Numbered from the stretch's first letter, positions 18,640-28,005 are shown. The stretch is DNA of 64,000 nt from Thermococcus sp. MV5 (GCF_012027425.1 NZ_SNUE01000002.1:271688-335687), one strand, 5' to 3'. The notes: generated by a model not told the origin, from the letters alone. Translations and numbers: made by a program.

Positions 18640-19620
18640 TCACCCCAAGTTCTTTAGAAAAGTTTCGATTTCTTTCACTAAAAACTTAACGGCATCATCA
18701 AGATCTTTCTTTCCGTTTGCTCCAGCAGCTCCAGAATGTCCTCCTCCAGAACCCTCTATAATTGGACCTACTCTTTCCATAAGCTTACCAAGATGAAGTC
18801 CTTTCTTAACTAAATGTTCTTTAGCACGAGCTGAGATTCTAACCCCTTTCTTTTCACTCCCTACAATCGCAACATCAGCTCCCAACTGAAGAAAGATTTT
18901 ACACGCAAGTGATTCATAGGCAGAAATCTTTGAAATCGCAATTATATAATTCTTCACTTTTCTAATCTCCATTCGCTGACAAGCCTTCAGGATCGCAATT
19001 CTTTTTGCTTGATCTATGTTTTCATCGGTAACAGGAAGAACAAGATTATAAACCTCTCCCATATGTATGTTAAACTTTTCAAGAATGCTAAAAACCGTCT
19101 TGAAGGTCTTTGAGTTTGCGTATCTAAAGTTGGCAGTATCTGTAATTATTCCTGCCAAAATGACTCTTGCCGAAATTTCATCATAAAATCCCAAGTAATT
19201 AAGAAGCTCCCATATTATCTCAGCAGTAGATGTCCTAGAAGAATCTACAATCCAAATATCTGCATTTATAGGACTTTCTTTTTCAGCGTGATGGTCAATA
19301 ACCACTACGTATTTCCCCTCAGGAATTTTAATTGGCTCAAGCTGCTCAATGGAAGAAGTATCAAAAATCACTACAACATCTTCCTCAACTTCTGGATCCT
19401 TTTCCACATCAGCGAATTGGAGAAGTCTCTTTGCATAAGATGAGACACTTTGAGCAACCCCAATTCTATTTTTCAATCCTCTACTGGTCAAGTATCTTGA
19501 GAACGCAATAGCACTACCCAGAGAATCTGGATCGGCATTATGATGGCACAAGAGTAAAAAGGTATAGTTTCTTTCCTCTGCTTCATTTAGAAATCTTTTG
19601 AGCTTTATTTTCCCCTGCAA
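18640..19620 (-). CDS. DHH-family phosphoesterase
   Basis: DHH/DHHA1 phosphoesterase related to NrnA oligoribonucleases and archaeal RecJ-like nucleases. Motif I is HHNADPDS at residues 26-33, the DHH triad is at 109-111 (VVIDHHAEK), and the DHHA1 glycine-rich motif GGGHSGAAGA starts at 292. These bind two manganese ions and cleave short RNA, DNA or dinucleotides. The length of 326 residues is standard for the single-domain form. The only upstream start in frame is a TTG at 19620, inside the DUF3194 gene. Position at the end of the exosome superoperon fits a role in finishing RNA decay. Confidence 0.88.
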   Translation of the reverse strand: MQGKIKLKRFLNEAEERNYTFLLLCHHNADPDSLGSAIAFSRYLTSRGLKNRIGVAQSVSSYAKRLLQFADVEKDPEVEEDVVVIFDTSSIEQLEPIKIPEGKYVVVIDHHAEKESPINADIWIVDSSRTSTAEIIWELLNYLGFYDEISARVILAGIITDTANFRYANSKTFKTVFSILEKFNIHMGEVYNLVLPVTDENIDQAKRIAILKACQRMEIRKVKNYIIAISKISAYESLACKIFLQLGADVAIVGSEKKGVRISARAKEHLVKKGLHLGKLMERVGPIIEGSGGGHSGAAGANGKKDLDDAVKFLVKEIETFLKNLG

Positions 19621-19906
19621 TTTCCATCAACCTTTTTTCAACTTTTTTATACGCATTTTCAATAGCTTCATTTACTAAGGCATTCACATTCACTTTCACA
19701 AATATTGGAACCTCCAAATAGACTTCAAGCTCCAGATCAAGGGTATCTTCACGGTTTATCCTTGCTGTTACTTCAATATCTTTTACTTCACTTCTAGTCA
19801 AATACTTAAAGATATGCTCCATCACAGCTTCTTGAGCCAGTTCTCCGACTTCTATTAACTCCTCTCCTGTTAGCTCAGGGAGACCTATATGGATAACCTT
19901 CTTCAT
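19583..19906 (-). CDS. DUF3194 family protein
   Basis: A 107-residue alpha/beta protein with a helix-rich start (ELTGEELIEVGELAQEAVM) and a long amphipathic strand pair (LDLELEVYLEVPIFVKVNV). The family is found almost only in archaea, next to prefoldin beta and DHH phosphoesterase genes, exactly as here. No function is known. The reading frame extends up to 19942, but the ATG at 19906 gives the usual N-terminus MKKVIHIGLPELTG. Its 3' end overlaps the DHH gene by 38 bases. Confidence 0.8.
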   Translation of the reverse strand: MKKVIHIGLPELTGEELIEVGELAQEAVMEHIFKYLTRSEVKDIEVTARINREDTLDLELEVYLEVPIFVKVNVNALVNEAIENAYKKVEKRLMEIAGENKAQKISK

Positions 19907-19938
19907 GACGACCACGTGTAAAAGTTTAAAAAAGGAGA

Positions 19939-20292
19939 TCAACCAGCAATACCGCCTCTAAGAGCACTTTGAATCTGTTGGGTAAGTTCTTTAATTTTCT
20001 CATTAAGCTTTTGCTCCTGCCTTTCTAGGGCCTTTAAACGCACCTCAAGAGTTTCAATTTTCTCATTGAGTTCTCCTAAAGCCTTCGATTTTGTTGATCT
20101 GACTATTAGGGTGCCGACTGTTTTGTATATCGGACTCTCGTCCCCACTCTTCTCAATTTCCTCGAGGGCTTTTCTAGCATCATTAAGTTCAACTTGAATT
20201 CGTTGCTTTTGTTGAATAACAAGTTGAATCTGTTGCTGATAACTCTCCAATTGTCCTAACAATGCCTGCACTTGTGGTGGGATATTCTGCAT
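19939..20292 (-). CDS. pfdB: Prefoldin beta subunit
   Basis: Molecular chaperone subunit; four beta and two alpha subunits form a jellyfish-shaped holdase that passes unfolded proteins to the thermosome. The 117 residues show two long coiled-coil helices (residues about 5-45 and 70-112) around a central beta hairpin (PIYKTVGTLIVRSTKSK), the class hallmark. The start MQNIPPQVQ matches Pyrococcus/Thermococcus sequences I recall. The gene belongs to the exosome superoperon, between pcc1 and the DUF3194 gene. Confidence 0.95.
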   Translation of the reverse strand: MQNIPPQVQALLGQLESYQQQIQLVIQQKQRIQVELNDARKALEEIEKSGDESPIYKTVGTLIVRSTKSKALGELNEKIETLEVRLKALERQEQKLNEKIKELTQQIQSALRGGIAG

Positions 20293-20353
20293 AGCAACAC
20301 CTCCATAATCGCAATATCCGAGCTATACTCTCAAGGGACATTTAAATAGTTAA

Positions 20354-20596
20354 CTAAAGCTCGGTGATTTCAAGGGCCACTTTAATCCACCGGAGATAGG
20401 AATTAATTGTACCCCTTAAAGCAGAATTATCATCTGCTACAAAGTTTATTATTATTTTGGGCCCATTTAGAGAAAAATCCAATTTACTCCTTCTGTAAGG
20501 GACAGTTTTATGTTCAAAGAGAACACTCTCATAAACAACTCTTGCAACCTCTTCATTCGGAAATTCTATTTCAATTGAACCTCTTATTTTGCTCAT
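20354..20596 (-). CDS. pcc1: KEOPS complex subunit Pcc1
   Basis: An 80-residue protein that serves as the dimerisation module of the KEOPS tRNA-modification complex and contacts Kae1. The pattern IRGSIEIEFPNEEVARVVYE, followed by NGPKIIINFVADDNSALRGT and the amphipathic end NSYLRWIKVALEI, is typical of archaeal Pcc1. The frame extends to 20641, but the ATG at 20596 follows GGAGCGAGG and overlaps the Brix gene stop by four bases (ATGA). Part of the exosome superoperon, as in other archaea. Confidence 0.9.
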   Translation of the reverse strand: MSKIRGSIEIEFPNEEVARVVYESVLFEHKTVPYRRSKLDFSLNGPKIIINFVADDNSALRGTINSYLRWIKVALEITEL

Positions 20597-21225
20597 GTGC
20601 CCTCGCTCCTCTTGATGCCAAGCTTTTCCTTGTAGTCCCATCTTCTACCGTCTTCCATTATCCATATTTTAACACTTATCAATGGGCCTACTGGTTTATC
20701 CTTTGAGACATCAAAACGATAAAAGTTCACCGCCATTCCTCTTGGATGACGTTCTATAACACCTAGAACATCAGTATTGTATTTATCGGCTATGTACTGG
20801 AGATTTCTATCATCACGGGGTATAAACTTACCATTTGTGAGCTCAGCAAACACTTGAGCAAAAATAATATGATCAAGATCCACCCGTTTGGCCGTTGTTA
20901 CAATAAATGGCATTTCCTCTCTGATCAAACGAATGTTCCTAAATCCAATTTCTCTTTGAAGTTTAATGCCATGAAGGTATAGATATCCCATATATCCCCA
21001 ATCATCAGGAGAAACCTTAATAAAAGTCATTTTAAGGGGATTTCCTTTCCAGACATTTATAATTAATAGCCTCTCATACCCTCTATCATAAGCCTCAACA
21101 AGGAGATCCTGGATAGTTTTCTTACCTCTAGTCAAATAGGTAGAATTTGGAAAAATACGCTCTAAGTCATGTCCAAAGCTTCTTGTCCTTCTTGTAGGTC
21201 TGTGGGATGTTGTTATCAGCATCAT
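20593..21225 (-). CDS. Brix-domain ribosome biogenesis protein (Imp4-like)
   Basis: A 210-residue single Brix domain. The N-terminal LITTSHRPTRRTRSFGHDL and the later segment GNPLKMTFIKVSPDDWGYM match archaeal Imp4/Brix proteins, which bind pre-rRNA during ribosome assembly and are related to eukaryotic Imp4, Ssf1 and Rpf1/2. The C-terminus ends in a basic stretch. An ATGATG start at 21225 lies behind GTGATCAGAG. Downstream overlap with pcc1 implies coupled translation. Confidence 0.88.
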   Translation of the reverse strand: MMLITTSHRPTRRTRSFGHDLERIFPNSTYLTRGKKTIQDLLVEAYDRGYERLLIINVWKGNPLKMTFIKVSPDDWGYMGYLYLHGIKLQREIGFRNIRLIREEMPFIVTTAKRVDLDHIIFAQVFAELTNGKFIPRDDRNLQYIADKYNTDVLGVIERHPRGMAVNFYRFDVSKDKPVGPLISVKIWIMEDGRRWDYKEKLGIKRSEGT

Positions 21226-21293
21226 CTCTGATCACTTGTTGGTTTGTCAAAAACAGGTTATAAAGGTTTTTGATAGTTTTAAAAAAGCGCAAT

Positions 21294-21443
21294 TCAAATT
21301 GCTTTGACCCGTCTGCCTACCTTAGGTCTGGGCTTGTAAATTATCTTGGCCCCACAATAAGGACAGCGAATTTCTCGAACAATTGCTAAATCCATTTTAA
21401 ATTCTTTTCCACATTTTGCACATCTGTATAATGCTTCCACCAT
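21294..21443 (-). CDS. rpoP: DNA-directed RNA polymerase subunit P (Rpb12-like)
   Basis: A 49-residue zinc-ribbon subunit of archaeal RNA polymerase, equivalent to eukaryotic Rpb12. Two CxxC pairs (YRCAKCGKEF and IRCPYCGAK) bind one zinc ion, and the basic tail PRPKVGRRVKAI is typical. The ATG at 21443 is preceded by GGTTGAC. It lies between the L37Ae gene (26 bases upstream) and the Brix gene, matching the conserved gene order of the archaeal exosome superoperon. Confidence 0.95.
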   Translation of the reverse strand: MVEALYRCAKCGKEFKMDLAIVREIRCPYCGAKIIYKPRPKVGRRVKAI

Positions 21444-21469
21444 GTCAACCACCAAAAAGGTTTAAGGGG

Positions 21470-21727
21470 TTATAGGCTTGAAACACCCCTCTTAGCAATT
21501 CTTCCAGCCGGTGTGGCTGGCAAATAAGCTCCTCCAGCAAATGTGGCACCACACTTTTGACACTGCCATATTCCTGTACTTATTCTCTTAACAGCTTTTC
21601 TTCCACATACTGGACAGGTGTGTTTTTGCCTCATTTTCTCTTCTACTGCAGCCACTCTTCTTCTAATCTTAAGACCGTATCTTGGTCCAAATCTTCCAGC
21701 TGATCCGACTTTTTTAGTCCTTGGCAT
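21470..21727 (-). CDS. rpl37ae: 50S ribosomal protein L37Ae (L43e)
   Basis: An 85-residue zinc-binding ribosomal protein of the large subunit. The N-terminus [18 protein letters not shown] is highly conserved, and two CxxC pairs ([11 protein letters not shown] and [13 protein letters not shown]) form the zinc ribbon. The ATG at 21727 sits behind GGTGAT; the ATG two codons upstream is less well spaced. It is followed by rpoP in the same transcription unit. Confidence 0.96.
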   Translation of the reverse strand: MPRTKKVGSAGRFGPRYGLKIRRRVAAVEEKMRQKHTCPVCGRKAVKRISTGIWQCQKCGATFAGGAYLPATPAGRIAKRGVSSL

Positions 21728-21928
21728 GATCATCACCCCTATGATCTTAAGTTGAAGGGTATTGAGAGAGTTTATTTAAAAGACTTTTCCTAAACCCAAC
21801 TAAAAAACCAGAGTTTAGTTTATAAATCTTTTCTTGAAAGTTTATGAGTTAAAATTCCCCTCACTTTCCCTAATGTGAGAGTGAAAAAATACTTAACCAT
21901 AAAAATTCAAAAGAAAAGCAAACGTTGC

Positions 21929-22747
21929 TCATTCTTTCTTCACTGCCTTGAGAATTTTTTCTCTAATTTCCTCTGCCTTTTTGTATGCGGTGTCTACAGC
22001 ATATACTATTTCTTCAAGCTTAAAACTCCCGCCTTCACTCTTTTGAACTGCAGAGATATGCCCACTTTCATCCGTGGTTATGGTTAACTTTCCATCCATA
22101 ACTTGCTCTTCTTCAAAGTTTGGATCTACAACTAGGGTGTTTCCTATCTTTGCGAAGCTTACTGGAATTGGAATCTTTGTTACTGGAAGTTTTTCATACT
22201 CATCCAGGGTTGTCACTTCCTCGGTTTCCTCATTATACTCCACTTTCGGAATCTTTGCGCTCAACAATGCTGCAATTGCACCAATTCCTGAGGCATCTAA
22301 AAGATTTCCGTCGTGGTCCAACACATGAACATCTATGAAGATGACTCTAACAAGTTTTCCAGGAACTATGACAAGTTTCTCCAAGTCAATTGCTTGGCTT
22401 TCTCTTATTCCTCTATCCACGACTCTTGCGAGTTCTATTGCCCTTTCATCGGGTGGACCTGGCTCAAAAGTAGGTGAAGCTAATGGGACAAATTCGACGT
22501 TAGTGGTTATTACACCCATATTTGGCAAATCCGGGAATGGTTCTCCCAAATCAACTTTTATACCAACAAGTACTTGAGTGTCTCCGAGTTTTACCAGAGC
22601 AGAGCCTTCTGCTTTTTCTATGACATCCGTCTCAATCGTTAATGGTCTCACGTCCCCCAAGCCTCTTCCATCTATCCTCTTCTCTTCCTTTAGAAGCTGC
22701 AAAATATGATCTTTCATTATTGATGCCATTACTTCCATTTCACTCAC
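21929..22747 (-). CDS. rrp42: Exosome complex subunit Rrp42
   Basis: Non-catalytic RNase PH-fold subunit of the archaeal exosome. It alternates with Rrp41 in a hexameric ring that degrades and tails RNA from the 3' end. The 272 residues contain the RNase PH core ([55 protein letters not shown]), without the catalytic aspartate arrangement of Rrp41. A GTG at 22747, overlapping the rrp41 stop by eight bases, gives the N-terminal length found in Pyrococcus; an ATG three codons in is the alternative. It is the last exosome gene of the block. Confidence 0.96.
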   Translation of the reverse strand: MSEMEVMASIMKDHILQLLKEEKRIDGRGLGDVRPLTIETDVIEKAEGSALVKLGDTQVLVGIKVDLGEPFPDLPNMGVITTNVEFVPLASPTFEPGPPDERAIELARVVDRGIRESQAIDLEKLVIVPGKLVRVIFIDVHVLDHDGNLLDASGIGAIAALLSAKIPKVEYNEETEEVTTLDEYEKLPVTKIPIPVSFAKIGNTLVVDPNFEEEQVMDGKLTITTDESGHISAVQKSEGGSFKLEEIVYAVDTAYKKAEEIREKILKAVKKE

Positions 22748-23483
22748 CTACCTCTTGTGCTATTTTGAGATACTTTTCCTTTAGGGCCTCTCTCTGTTTC
22801 TGATAAACTGCTTTTGCACCTTTTATTGCAAGTCTCACGGCTTCAAGGAATTCATCTTTTGTTAGATAACCATCCATTTGAAGTAGAGTTATGTCATTCT
22901 TTATTGGCATTATCGCCACTGGCACATCAGCTTCTCCGTAATTGTCCTCTTCCTTGTTGAGATCCAGTACTATCTCACCATCGATCTTCCCCGCAGCGCA
23001 TGCTGCAACAAGGTCTCTCATTGGAACTCCTGCATCGGCCAAAGCAAGCGAAGCTGCTGTAATCCCCGCCACCCTAGTTCCTGCGTCAGCCTGAAGAACT
23101 TCTATAAAAATATCTACTGATGTTCTTGGGAAAAGCTCGAGGATAACTGCCGGCTCTAGAGCACCTCTTATGACTTTACTTATTTCCACGCTTCTTCTAT
23201 CTGGTCCGGGTTTTTTTCTCTCTTCGACACTAAATGGCGCCATATTATATCTTACCCTCAGAATAGCCCTATCCGGTTTTTGAAGATGTTTTGGATGAAT
23301 CTCTCTGGGCCCATACACAGCAGCCATTACTTTATTCTTTCCCCACTCAACATAAGCAGAACCATCTGCGCTTTTAAGCACTCCAACTTCCATTTTTATT
23401 TTCCTAAGTTCATACTTTTTCCTTCCATCAATCCTGTATCCATTCTCATCAATAAGCTTAAGCCCTTCCGGTTTTCCCATCAT
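22740..23483 (-). CDS. rrp41: Exosome complex subunit Rrp41 (catalytic)
   Basis: Catalytic RNase PH-fold subunit of the exosome, a phosphate-dependent 3'-5' exoribonuclease of 247 residues. Recognisable segments are [32 protein letters not shown] (RNA-binding arginines), [17 protein letters not shown] (phosphate site) and [20 protein letters not shown], which carries the catalytic aspartates. The start [20 protein letters not shown] matches Pyrococcus. It overlaps rrp4 upstream by four bases and rrp42 downstream by eight, so the three subunits are translationally coupled. Confidence 0.97.
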   Translation of the reverse strand: MMGKPEGLKLIDENGYRIDGRKKYELRKIKMEVGVLKSADGSAYVEWGKNKVMAAVYGPREIHPKHLQKPDRAILRVRYNMAPFSVEERKKPGPDRRSVEISKVIRGALEPAVILELFPRTSVDIFIEVLQADAGTRVAGITAASLALADAGVPMRDLVAACAAGKIDGEIVLDLNKEEDNYGEADVPVAIMPIKNDITLLQMDGYLTKDEFLEAVRLAIKGAKAVYQKQREALKEKYLKIAQEVGE

Positions 23484-24235
23484 TCTTCTTCACCTTCTTT
23501 TAATTGAGGTACTTCTTCAATAATCCCTTGTTCTTTAAGTTCGTTTAATCTCTGAAACAGCATTTCTTTAACCCTATCTGTCAATCCCTGAGTGTGACTT
23601 TCCCTGTTTACTTTAAAAATGGCTTCTATGGCCAATTTTTCAAGTTCTTCTTTCCTTCCGCTGACCCAAACCCATCCATTCTGGCCTACTATAATTCTGG
23701 TCCCTGTAAGATTCTTTATCAGGTTTATCATTGAACCACCTTTTCCTATCAAACGAGGAACCTTTGAAGGTGTTATTTTCACCAGTTGACCTCCTTTTAA
23801 CGGCCCACCACTAAAGGGCATGCCTTTTGTCATCAGGTCAATCTGATTAATTTCGTTAAACGCTTTTACTTTCGCGTATATTATGTCTCCTATATCAAAT
23901 ATTTTCCTCAAATCAGTCTTTAGAATATCAACTCTTCCTTCCACAGCATCTTGTATTCTAAGCCCAGCTTGATAGGGTGCACCGATGTCAACAATCCAGT
24001 TTGAGAACTTTACATCAATTATTTTGCCAATTACTGAATCTCCGACCTCTGGTATATACGGGCCTTCAAGAGGTACCACCGATACAGTGTCATTTGAGAC
24101 TCTAACCAACCCCACAACGGTTGAGTATATTCGACTGCCTTCTTTAAAAGTTCCTCTTCCATTTTTGAATGGTCCTTGTGCCAGAAGTGTCCCTGGAACC
24201 ACTAAATCCTTATTTTTTACAAAAATCTTCCTCAT
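23480..24235 (-). CDS. rrp4: Exosome complex RNA-binding subunit Rrp4
   Basis: Cap subunit that sits on the Rrp41/Rrp42 ring and feeds RNA into it. Across 251 residues there is an N-terminal domain ([19 protein letters not shown]), an S1 domain (about 65-145, including [20 protein letters not shown]) and a KH domain (about 155-215, [20 protein letters not shown], with the GKGG loop). The acidic tail is typical. It overlaps SBDS and rrp41 by four bases on either side. Confidence 0.97.
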   Translation of the reverse strand: MRKIFVKNKDLVVPGTLLAQGPFKNGRGTFKEGSRIYSTVVGLVRVSNDTVSVVPLEGPYIPEVGDSVIGKIIDVKFSNWIVDIGAPYQAGLRIQDAVEGRVDILKTDLRKIFDIGDIIYAKVKAFNEINQIDLMTKGMPFSGGPLKGGQLVKITPSKVPRLIGKGGSMINLIKNLTGTRIIVGQNGWVWVSGRKEELEKLAIEAIFKVNRESHTQGLTDRVKEMLFQRLNELKEQGIIEEVPQLKEGEEE

Positions 24236-24942
24236 AGTCCCTTCCTCTCTATAAGTTTAGTTACAACTGTGCCCTTTGTAAGGGCATTCAGTTTCTCATA
24301 AAATTCTTCTTCAATTCCTCCAGGAATTTCAATTAAAAACATCCAAGAGCCATCGCCTGCCCATTCCTCTCTCTTTATTTTTCCAAATTTTCTTACTTCC
24401 CCATAAGCTTTCCCTGTGTACTCTGAGGGTATCTTAACTGCTATTACTTTGGTCTCAATCTTTAATGGCAAAACTCTTCTCAAGGCTTTTATTGCATCTG
24501 GAACCTGTGTCTCTGCATCTTTAAATATGTCTACTCTAGTTCCTACTTCTTCCATTGCTTTGAGAATCCTCTCAGGAGGATGAGGATAGCCAGTTCTCGG
24601 ATCAACCGCATGTCGGTGAATTATCATGGCTATCTGTCTCTTCTTCTCCTCAAGCATCCGTCTTCTCTGCTCTGCTGTAAGCTGAACTTCTCCCTTTCGA
24701 AGAATTATTTTTGCAACTTCATATGGATCACTTGTTCCAAAAATCTTTTCCATTTCATGTTCACTTGCTTTATCTCCCTTATGAGCATCTTTAAAAATAT
24801 AAGGAGTAGCAAGAATCTCCTCTACTGGAACTTCTCTGCCTTCTTTGAAGTCCCTAGCTAGATATGGATCCACTAATATCTCAAAAATCTCTCCATGTGT
24901 TTTCAATCGAGCTATCACTGCTTTGTCGAGACTTACTGGCAT
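24232..24942 (-). CDS. sbds: Ribosome maturation protein SBDS
   Basis: Orthologue of the Shwachman-Bodian-Diamond protein, which with EF-2-like GTPases releases the anti-association factor from new large ribosomal subunits. The N-terminal FYSH-type domain ([40 protein letters not shown]) is followed by helices with [20 protein letters not shown] and a ferredoxin-like C-terminal domain. The 236 residues fit archaeal SBDS. It is coupled to rrp4 by a four-base overlap and follows psmA after eleven bases. Confidence 0.96.
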   Translation of the reverse strand: MPVSLDKAVIARLKTHGEIFEILVDPYLARDFKEGREVPVEEILATPYIFKDAHKGDKASEHEMEKIFGTSDPYEVAKIILRKGEVQLTAEQRRRMLEEKKRQIAMIIHRHAVDPRTGYPHPPERILKAMEEVGTRVDIFKDAETQVPDAIKALRRVLPLKIETKVIAVKIPSEYTGKAYGEVRKFGKIKREEWAGDGSWMFLIEIPGGIEEEFYEKLNALTKGTVVTKLIERKGL

Positions 24943-24953
24943 TATTAACCACC

Positions 24954-25736
24954 TCAGTAGTTACTATCCAATTCACTATAGTCCTCTTCTTTCTCTGGAA
25001 CTTCTTCTGCCTCAGCTTCCTTTAAAGCCTCTTCAAGGCATTTAGCTACTTTTTCTGGACTTATCTTCTTGAATTTTTTCTCCTCCACGGTAATTACTGC
25101 AACTTCAATGTTTTCTGGAGTGGGTTCTTCTATTATCTTTGAAAGTGCCAAAACTGCTAGCTTAATAGCCTCCTCAAGAGTCATGTCATCCTTGTATTTT
25201 TCCTCAAAAATTGCCATTGCCGTGTTTCTTCCACTCCCTATTGCCACAGCTTTCCACTCAAAATAAGCCCCACTTGGATCAGTTTCGAATAGCTCTGGCT
25301 TTTCATTTACGCCTGCCATTAAAAGAGCTGCACCAAAGGGCCTAACACCACCATATTGGGTGTGCATCTGCTTTAAGTCACATATCTTTTTAACAAGAAC
25401 TGTTAAAGGAACAGGTTCACCATAGGTTAAACGATGAATTTGAGCTTCTAACCGAGCTCTGTCCACAAGAACTCTAGCATCAGCTATTATACCACTTGAA
25501 GCCGCTGCTATATGTTCGTCAATTTGGAAGATCTTTTCATAACTCTCTGGTTCTATGAGTTTGCTCGTGACTCTTTTCTCTACGGCTAAAACGACACCAT
25601 CTTTACACTTTACTCCTACTGCAGTAGCGCCCCTCTTAACAGCCTCTCTTGCGTATTGAACTTGGAAAAGCCTTCCATCAGGACTGAAAACTGTTATTGC
25701 CCTATCATACCCGGCTTGTGGTGGTACAAATGCCAT
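24954..25736 (-). CDS. psmA: Proteasome alpha subunit
   Basis: Outer-ring subunit of the archaeal 20S proteasome, 260 residues. The alpha-type N-terminus [20 protein letters not shown] forms the gate helix, and [21 protein letters not shown] and [14 protein letters not shown] are core segments of the Ntn fold; no catalytic threonine is expected in alpha subunits. The charged tail ([16 protein letters not shown]) may contact the PAN ATPase or CDC48. CCCTTTATATACTCTCC just upstream holds the TATA box for the superoperon on the minus strand. Confidence 0.96.
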   Translation of the reverse strand: MAFVPPQAGYDRAITVFSPDGRLFQVQYAREAVKRGATAVGVKCKDGVVLAVEKRVTSKLIEPESYEKIFQIDEHIAAASSGIIADARVLVDRARLEAQIHRLTYGEPVPLTVLVKKICDLKQMHTQYGGVRPFGAALLMAGVNEKPELFETDPSGAYFEWKAVAIGSGRNTAMAIFEEKYKDDMTLEEAIKLAVLALSKIIEEPTPENIEVAVITVEEKKFKKISPEKVAKCLEEALKEAEAEEVPEKEEDYSELDSNY

Positions 25737-25787
25737 TTTCCATCACCTCTAAAGTTATCGTAATCTGGTTATGTTAGAGATTTCTTC

Positions 25788-25804
25788 ACTCCCTTTATAT
25801 ACTC
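25788..25804 (-). promoter_or_regulatory. Promoter of the psmA-exosome superoperon
   Basis: Read on the minus strand, GAGAGTATATAAAGGGAG contains a strong TATA box (AGTATATAAA). It lies about 55 bases before the psmA ATG, and the next gene upstream (pop5) ends outside it, so transcription of psmA, SBDS, rrp4, rrp41 and rrp42 could begin here. Confidence 0.55.
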
Positions 25805-25854
25805 TCCGATTTTAGATATTTTAAGTGAGGATAATTAAATTTTTTCCCTATCTT

Positions 25855-26217
25855 TCATTTCCATCCGAACTCTCGCAAGAATTTGATTTTAAGTCTTTTT
25901 ATAGTGCCTGAGACACCAAGGCTTCTTATAATAGCTTTAGAACCATTTATTTCAGTCACCAGGGAAAATGCAAAGCGAAGCTCTTCAACATATTTTCTAT
26001 CACACCTAACAATGCCTGTTTGAGTGTTTTCATTAAATCTTATAAACCAAGGTTTTGTTTTTGCTGTTCCAAGTTCTCCTAGAGTTCTAAGGGAAGCCTC
26101 CCATATTGCTCTCTTTATTTCATCTTTTTTAAAGGGTCTTTCTCCAATAACATGAAACGCTATATACCGATACTTATCCCTTAGTGTCGGAGGTAGTGTT
26201 CTAGGTTTCTCTCTCAT
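25855..26217 (-). CDS. rnp2: Ribonuclease P protein component 2 (Pop5)
   Basis: One of the protein subunits of archaeal RNase P, which matures tRNA 5' ends; Pop5 pairs with Rpp30 to activate the catalytic RNA. The 120 residues include [40 protein letters not shown] and [20 protein letters not shown], all characteristic. The ATG at 26217 has GTGAT upstream; the frame opens four codons earlier at a GTG. It is divergent from the DUF763 gene. Rnp4 of the same enzyme is encoded at 62.0 kb. Confidence 0.93.
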   Translation of the reverse strand: MREKPRTLPPTLRDKYRYIAFHVIGERPFKKDEIKRAIWEASLRTLGELGTAKTKPWFIRFNENTQTGIVRCDRKYVEELRFAFSLVTEINGSKAIIRSLGVSGTIKRLKIKFLREFGWK

Positions 26218-26261
26218 AGCACAAATCACTTCACATAGGGATTTATTAAATTATCTCAAGC

Positions 26262-26272
26262 TTTTTATATAT
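26262..26272 (+). promoter_or_regulatory. TATA box of a probable leaderless DUF763 transcript
   Basis: TTTTTATATAT is centred about 25 bases before the ATG at 26293. That spacing puts the transcription start at the start codon, and there is no purine-rich ribosome binding site in between. Pop5 is transcribed the other way from the same 76-base gap. Confidence 0.6.
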
Positions 26273-26292
26273 GAGTAACAAAGTCCCAATTG

Positions 26293-27447
26293 ATGAGACG
26301 AGGTATTGCAGAGCTCCCCCTCCATGGGGGCCATGTTCCTCACTGGCTTGCTCTAAGGATGAAGAGACTAGCTAACCTTGTGATAAAACTTCTTATAGAC
26401 GAATATGGTACTCAAGGGGTTCTTGAGAGACTCGCAGATCCTATCTGGTTCCAGGCACTTAACAATCTGATTGGTATGGACTGGGATTCCTCAGGAAGTA
26501 CTACTGTCACCGCTGGCATCCTAAAAGAAATCTTGTCAAAAGAAGATTTAGGGATAAAAGCTGCTGGTGGAAAGGGGGCAAAAAGCAGAAATACTCCACG
26601 AGAACTTGAGCAAATAAGTAAAATCTACGATTTAAATCCCAACAAATACATAAGAACATCAAAACTCGTTGCCAAAGTTGATAGTGTTGCTCTCCAGAAT
26701 GGATACCAACTTTACCATCATGTCTTTTTTGTAGATCAAGAAGGAAGATGGGCCATAGTACAACAAGGGATGAATTCCCAAGTTAAACTCGCTCGGCGAT
26801 ATCACTGGTTCTCTGAAAAAATCGAGTCATTTACCTTAGAGCCTCACAAGGGAATAAGTGGGATACAAGGTGACTATGCTCTTAATACTATTGCCAAAGA
26901 AGCAAAAGAATACCAAAAGAGCCTTTTAGATATAATCTCTGAAAATCCCACTAAAATCGAACGTGAGATCAAGAGCGTAGAAGCCCTTACAAAGGGGTAT
27001 GCTCCTTTATTTTATAAGCCGTATGAAAAGAGAAAAGTTATACCTCTATTTGAGAGATATCAGAGCTTTGGTAAGCTCGAGCTTAATAAAAGAGCCCTTG
27101 AATTAGCAAGGGAGCTAAGTGTGAATAATTACGAGGAGTTACTCCTCATAAAAGGTCTTGGCCCAAGCACACTACGAGCTTTGTCTTTGGTTCTTGAATT
27201 AATTTACGATGTTCACCCCTCCTGGAAGGACCCTGTTACTCATCCTCCAGATCCGTTTAAGTTTGCTTACGCAGTTGGAGGAAAAGATCGGGTCCCATTC
27301 CCTATAGAGAAGAAAACCTATGACGAATTAAACTCCTTTTTAGAGCTCCTTCTAGAGAAAGGAAAGGAAAAAAGAGAATTGGCAAAACAAGTGACAAAAA
27401 TAACCAAAAAATGGAAGTTTCCAGGGGAAGAAAAAAGACCCACTTGA
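26293..27447 (+). CDS. DUF763 family protein
   Basis: A 384-residue member of the DUF763 family, widespread in archaea and some bacteria. Recognisable segments are RRGIAELPLHGGHVPHWL at the start, DWDSSGSTTVTAGILKEI, and HHVFFVDQEGRWAIVQQGMN in the centre. A helix-hairpin-helix-like segment, LLLIKGLGPSTLRALSL near residue 290, suggests nucleic-acid binding. The family has been loosely associated with DNA repair, but no activity is established to my knowledge. The start is the ATG at 26293 without a ribosome binding site (see the TATA box at 26262). Confidence 0.88.
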   Translation: MRRGIAELPLHGGHVPHWLALRMKRLANLVIKLLIDEYGTQGVLERLADPIWFQALNNLIGMDWDSSGSTTVTAGILKEILSKEDLGIKAAGGKGAKSRNTPRELEQISKIYDLNPNKYIRTSKLVAKVDSVALQNGYQLYHHVFFVDQEGRWAIVQQGMNSQVKLARRYHWFSEKIESFTLEPHKGISGIQGDYALNTIAKEAKEYQKSLLDIISENPTKIEREIKSVEALTKGYAPLFYKPYEKRKVIPLFERYQSFGKLELNKRALELARELSVNNYEELLLIKGLGPSTLRALSLVLELIYDVHPSWKDPVTHPPDPFKFAYAVGGKDRVPFPIEKKTYDELNSFLELLLEKGKEKRELAKQVTKITKKWKFPGEEKRPT

Positions 27448-27484
27448 ACGAAATTTATACACTTAAAAGCTTGTTTGAGTTGTA

Positions 27485-27561
27485 TGGTGGGCCCGCGGGG
27501 ATTCGAACCCCGGACCTCCACCTCGTAAGGGTGGCGTCATAACCATCTAGACCACGGGCCC
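27485..27561 (-). tRNA. tRNA-Val (anticodon TAC)
   Basis: A complete cloverleaf of 77 bases including an encoded CCA: acceptor GGGCCCG with CGGGCCC, D arm with GTC/GAC, anticodon stem CCACC with GGTGG around loop CTTACGA (anticodon TAC), and T arm CGGGG-TTCGAAT-CCCCG. The discriminator base is A. No intron is present. On the minus strand TTTATATTTGG at about 27584-27594 is a TATA box about 27 bases before the 5' end. The 3' end lies 38 bases past the convergent DUF763 stop. Confidence 0.97.
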
Positions 27562-27658
27562 GCCCAAAGCATTAAAGTCAAAGTCCAAATATAAATCTTT
27601 CGCTTAAAACGTGTGTCTTCAACTCACTTTTCATGCCTAGGAAAATGTTTTTCAGAGG

Positions 27659-28000
27659 ATGAAACCTAAGATTTATAAGGGTTCTAAAATATTCCCAAGC
27701 GAGGCGAGATCGGTGGAACGAGAGATCACCGAAGAAAAACTGAAGAAATATTTTGAAATCACAAAAAAAGCTCTTGAAACGCTTGAAATAGCAGTACATG
27801 AAAAAAGCACTCTTTTTGCTGTGGCGCAAGACTTTTTAACTATGGCAAAAAGCTATTATAGCGATGCTGAATACTACTACAAAAAAGGAGATTATGTGAC
27901 AGCATTCGCCGCTTTAAACTATGCACATGGCTTTATTGATGCAGGAGTAAGACTTGGAGTATTTAAAGGAGAAGACGACAGATTATTTGCATTCGGGTGA
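27659..28000 (+). CDS. DUF357 family helical protein
   Basis: A 113-residue archaeal protein of the DUF357 family. The core is two or three long amphipathic helices (residues about 25-95) ending with the conserved stretch YYKKGDYVTAFAALNYAHGF, which resembles HEPN-type and four-helix bundles. Function is unknown. The first ATG at 27659 has GAGG directly against it, poor spacing, so a start further in cannot be excluded. The stop codon lies five bases before the DUF555 start, so the two are one transcription unit. Confidence 0.8.
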   Translation: MKPKIYKGSKIFPSEARSVEREITEEKLKKYFEITKKALETLEIAVHEKSTLFAVAQDFLTMAKSYYSDAEYYYKKGDYVTAFAALNYAHGFIDAGVRLGVFKGEDDRLFAFG

Positions 28001-28005
28001 GGAAA

